From Homalodisca vitripennis (taxonomy: Eukaryota; Arthropoda; Insecta; Hemiptera; Cicadellidae): a stretch of DNA of 64,000 nt. This document shows, in pieces, positions 61,447 to 64,000 of the stretch. Under the pieces are notes generated by a model. That model was given only the letters and a program-made list of their open reading frames with translations. It ran no database searches and was not told where the DNA came from. A program made the position numbers and the translations under genes. Every line of letters starts with the position of its first letter. Within the stretch, counting starts at the first letter, position 1. The DNA is taken from positions 66,716,501-66,780,500 of the forward strand of contig NC_060215.1 of assembly GCF_021130785.1 (NCBI RefSeq). The letters run 5' to 3'.

Positions 61447-64000
61447 GTATGCTTTAACAACAGTTTTGCTTTCAAATCTCTATTTGTGTTTTATTGTGTT
61501 GACTAGTCTTGTATTGCATTAGCTTGAATGCACTGTTTAATTGTTATCATAATTTTCATGACTTCTATATTTAAGTAGAAATAATTTGTCATGGGAAATC
61601 ATTTTCAGGAAGTGTCATGTAATAAAACTACGTTTAATAAATCTTATCCCCTGAAAACTCATTTTATATAAGTGAAATATAGCCTAAATATTTGTTTCTT
61701 CACTTATAGTGCACATTATGTCAGTTATTATTTTATGTCATAATGAAATATTGTTTTTTTTTTTTTTTTTGTTTTTTTCATTGCTATATGCTTGTTCGTA
61801 TCTACCATTTTGCAACTTCTGTTAATTGATTGCATGTAATTAATTAATTAATTGCATCACTTGTTAATGAACAGGTGAACCCATTGGCATACCCAATAGT
61901 TTGAATCCTAAAACCCTAAAGATTAAATTTTTATAATCTGAAAAATTCATTTTGACACCAATATTTTAATGATAAAAATTAATTTTGTTTATTAGTATAT
62001 TATCTGTGGGAAAGGATTATTCATTTTTGCACACACTAAAACACTGAAAAATTAAAATCAAGGCATTTATCAGCGAATTTTTTATGCTAGCACGGGTTTC
62101 CACTTTTAATATCACATAATAATATATAGGTTTGTTTATTATCACATTTTATATATAATTTTGTTTAAACACTGTCATTCCCATAATATTTCAAAGAAAT
62201 CATTATAGTACACTGCTCAACTCTGAAATGTGAGACACCAACATTTCAACTTCTCTCCTATACTTTCTCTTCCGTACAGTACCAGTCTACACAAACTCGC
62301 TTTGTAATTTTTGTTACAAGCATAAGGATTTGACAATGTTTAGTATCCTCTTGTTCCTACTAACTGTTCTGCTAGATTTATTAATTTCATAAATAAATCT
62401 AATTCATAAATCATAAATAGCTTAGGGATTTGTAATATTCATAAATTCTAATAATGACTTATAACGTATTATGATGAAGCTGCCTTGCAAGTTTCTATAC
62501 CTATTATTTTGTTAGTCTAATTAATGTTTTAATAAATGGTCTTTAATTATCACATTTTATACATTGAGTTGTAAGTACACTAGTTAACCATTTGTTTATG
62601 TAGTGTTGAGCCAAATAATTCATAACTTTTTAAAAAATAAACAAAATGAGATGATTTTTCTTTATTATCTGGGGGAAAGTAGACTATAACTTCTAATATT
62701 TATTTAAATGATAAAACATGTTAAAATGTTTTAATAAAAACAATAATACAAATACAATATGACATTTTTTGTTTGAAATGTTATGTATTATCACCCACAG
62801 AAGTTTGTGACATCCTTTTGTGAACACCCTGTATGTCTATACATCTTTCTTATTTTCCCTTATGAACAAACATACCAAATTTCTAAAAATTAACTATTTG
62901 TATAGCTGAGTTTTGATTTTTTTATTTGGTATTTGTGTAGTGTTCCACAAACTAATTCACAACTTTTTTGAAAATATACATAATTGGCATGACATTTATT
63001 TTATTTGGTCGAGGGAAACGTAGGATGTGACTTTATAGAAACATATTTATTTAGATAATGAAATCTGTTAAAATTTTTTAAACTAAAAAATTATACAAAA
63101 TTTGACTAATTATGTATAAAATGAGACTAAGTACAATGCTATATGTCAACATTTAGTAACAGAATAATAAATATTCGTAAAGTCGATCTACTCGGCTCTC
63201 TGCACTTCTTGGAAAAACCTGCAGGCCGATCTCATCAGCTATTGACACTCAAAGACTTAATACACAACAACTACTGCATATATTTGATACAATCGAACTA
63301 AATTTTAAAATTGTACTGCTTGAAATAAGTACTACATTTTTATATGTTTTTAAGTTTTACCAGGGTGGCCACCCGACCGGGAAAACCGGGAAACCAGGAA
63401 TAGGCCGGGAATTTTTCTGAGAACCGGGAAATTTCAAAAATGATATTTCTGTCTCCAAGAACTTATAAAACCAAGACATAATTTGACAGCTTCTTGAATC
63501 AAGAACTGATTAATCACGAAACATCGTATTTTACACAATGTGGCTCGTGAAATTGTGAATGAAGATCGACATATGTTCGTGAGCTACATCTGACGCCGGT
63601 TGATCTAAGGTTACCTCCACTAGTATAGTGATTTTATCTTGGTTGGTTCTACTCCTGTGCCATGGCAAGCCTCCGCCCCACCCCTCAAAATACATAAAAA
63701 CGCATTGGACAATTAAAATCGGCCGACCTATCATTTGACTTCACCAATAAACTAGTGGTACGCTTTATTAAGGGGTAGTAACCGCGATTCAATTGAGGAT
63801 TTTTGTACTTAAGTATTATTCGGTCACCAAAATCGGGTGTCCGTACGAAGTTGTCAAACTCTCATTCTTTAGAGAAAATAGTGTTTTGGAAAGTCGTGTT
63901 AGATAGATAGCACAGGCTTAACAGGGGACAGTTGGTTACAAGAACTGGAGAACAGTGTCGGCTATTAAAATTTCAATTATAAACATTGCTGAGACATCAC
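61447..64000 (+). other. Sequence after exon 18 (intron or 3' flank)
   Basis: AT-rich; a T-run sits at 61752-61771. Diverged direct repeats of about 170 bp are seen at about 62580-62760 and 62925-63110, sharing AATTCATAACTTTTT/AATTCACAACTTTTTT, a GAGGGAAA-GTAG block and GTTAAAAT. Between them, 62808-62837 reads GTGACATCCTTTTGTGAACA then CCCTGTA, which resembles a transposon end. A hAT-like terminus starts at 63361. I recognise no further Wdr62 exon with confidence. Confidence 0.6.
63361..64000 (+). mobile_element. hAT-like element, left end, continues past window
   Basis: Begins CAGGGTGGCCACCCGACCGG then GAAAACCGGGAAA. The CAGGGTNNCCA terminus and repeated CCGGGAAA are a pattern I associate with hAT-like non-autonomous repeats in arthropods. 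No transposase is visible before the window ends, and the right end is out of view. Confidence 0.5.

Noticed and set aside
61875..61936. Possible terminal Wdr62 exon (acceptor AACAG, reading EPIGIPNSLN to a stop)
   Set aside because: Phase is compatible with exon 18, but the 20-residue peptide has no family resemblance, and vertebrate members end in a conserved helical region that is not seen here. It stays a chance possibility.
1..64000. Search for prokaryotic-style systems (operons, CRISPR arrays, ribosome binding sites)
   Set aside because: The window has intron-exon structure and eukaryotic transposons throughout. No regularly spaced repeats with unique spacers were seen.

Overview
This window is AT-rich animal DNA that looks like an insect, most plausibly a hemipteran (an inference from the transposon mix, not proven). 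It has long introns with canonical GT/AG junctions, several mariner and piggyBac elements, non-LTR retrotransposon debris, and no bacterial features. It holds one host protein-coding gene that I can recognise, read left to right on the + strand: the orthologue of WDR62/MAPKBP1 (Drosophila Wdr62), a WD40 scaffold of JNK signalling and mitotic spindle poles. Eighteen consecutive coding exons can be placed between 2630 and 61446. The first exons (N-terminal WD repeats) lie upstream of the window, and the extreme C-terminus probably lies downstream.

Layout. Exons 1-10 (2630-34528) encode the WD40 propellers. Exons 11-17 (40115-56986) encode the acidic/serine-rich linker, the conserved RWA-type motif block and a short coiled coil. 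Exon 18 (59508-61446) is one very large exon of about 646 codons encoding a disordered Ser/Asn-rich tail, with repeated STESILTD motifs and a JIP-like JNK docking candidate. Splice phases agree across every junction except at exon 9, where a one-base excess in an A6 run breaks the frame. That is most simply an assembly or sequencing indel.

The introns are a transposon graveyard with a few young insertions. The young ones are a piggyBac with an uninterrupted transposase and exact TTAA duplications (13241-15538), a mariner with exact TA duplication and one homopolymer frameshift (10757-12090), and an internally deleted mariner (26416-27355). Older material includes two further piggyBac relics, at least four mariner relics, LINE fragments (one with a twin-priming inversion), a Mutator-like transposase relic, a pogo-type MITE, hAT-like ends, a 5S-rRNA-derived SINE piece and a tRNA-like element nested in its own inverted repeat.

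The most unusual signal is in intron 14. A 74-bp segment spanning the 3' splice site and first 39 bases of exon 14 is present again, inverted and with one mismatch, 1.2 kb downstream (49335-49408 versus 50607-50680). In the pre-mRNA this would form a long duplex covering the acceptor of exon 14. A separate imperfect palindrome of about 144 bp sits in the same intron (51569-51712).
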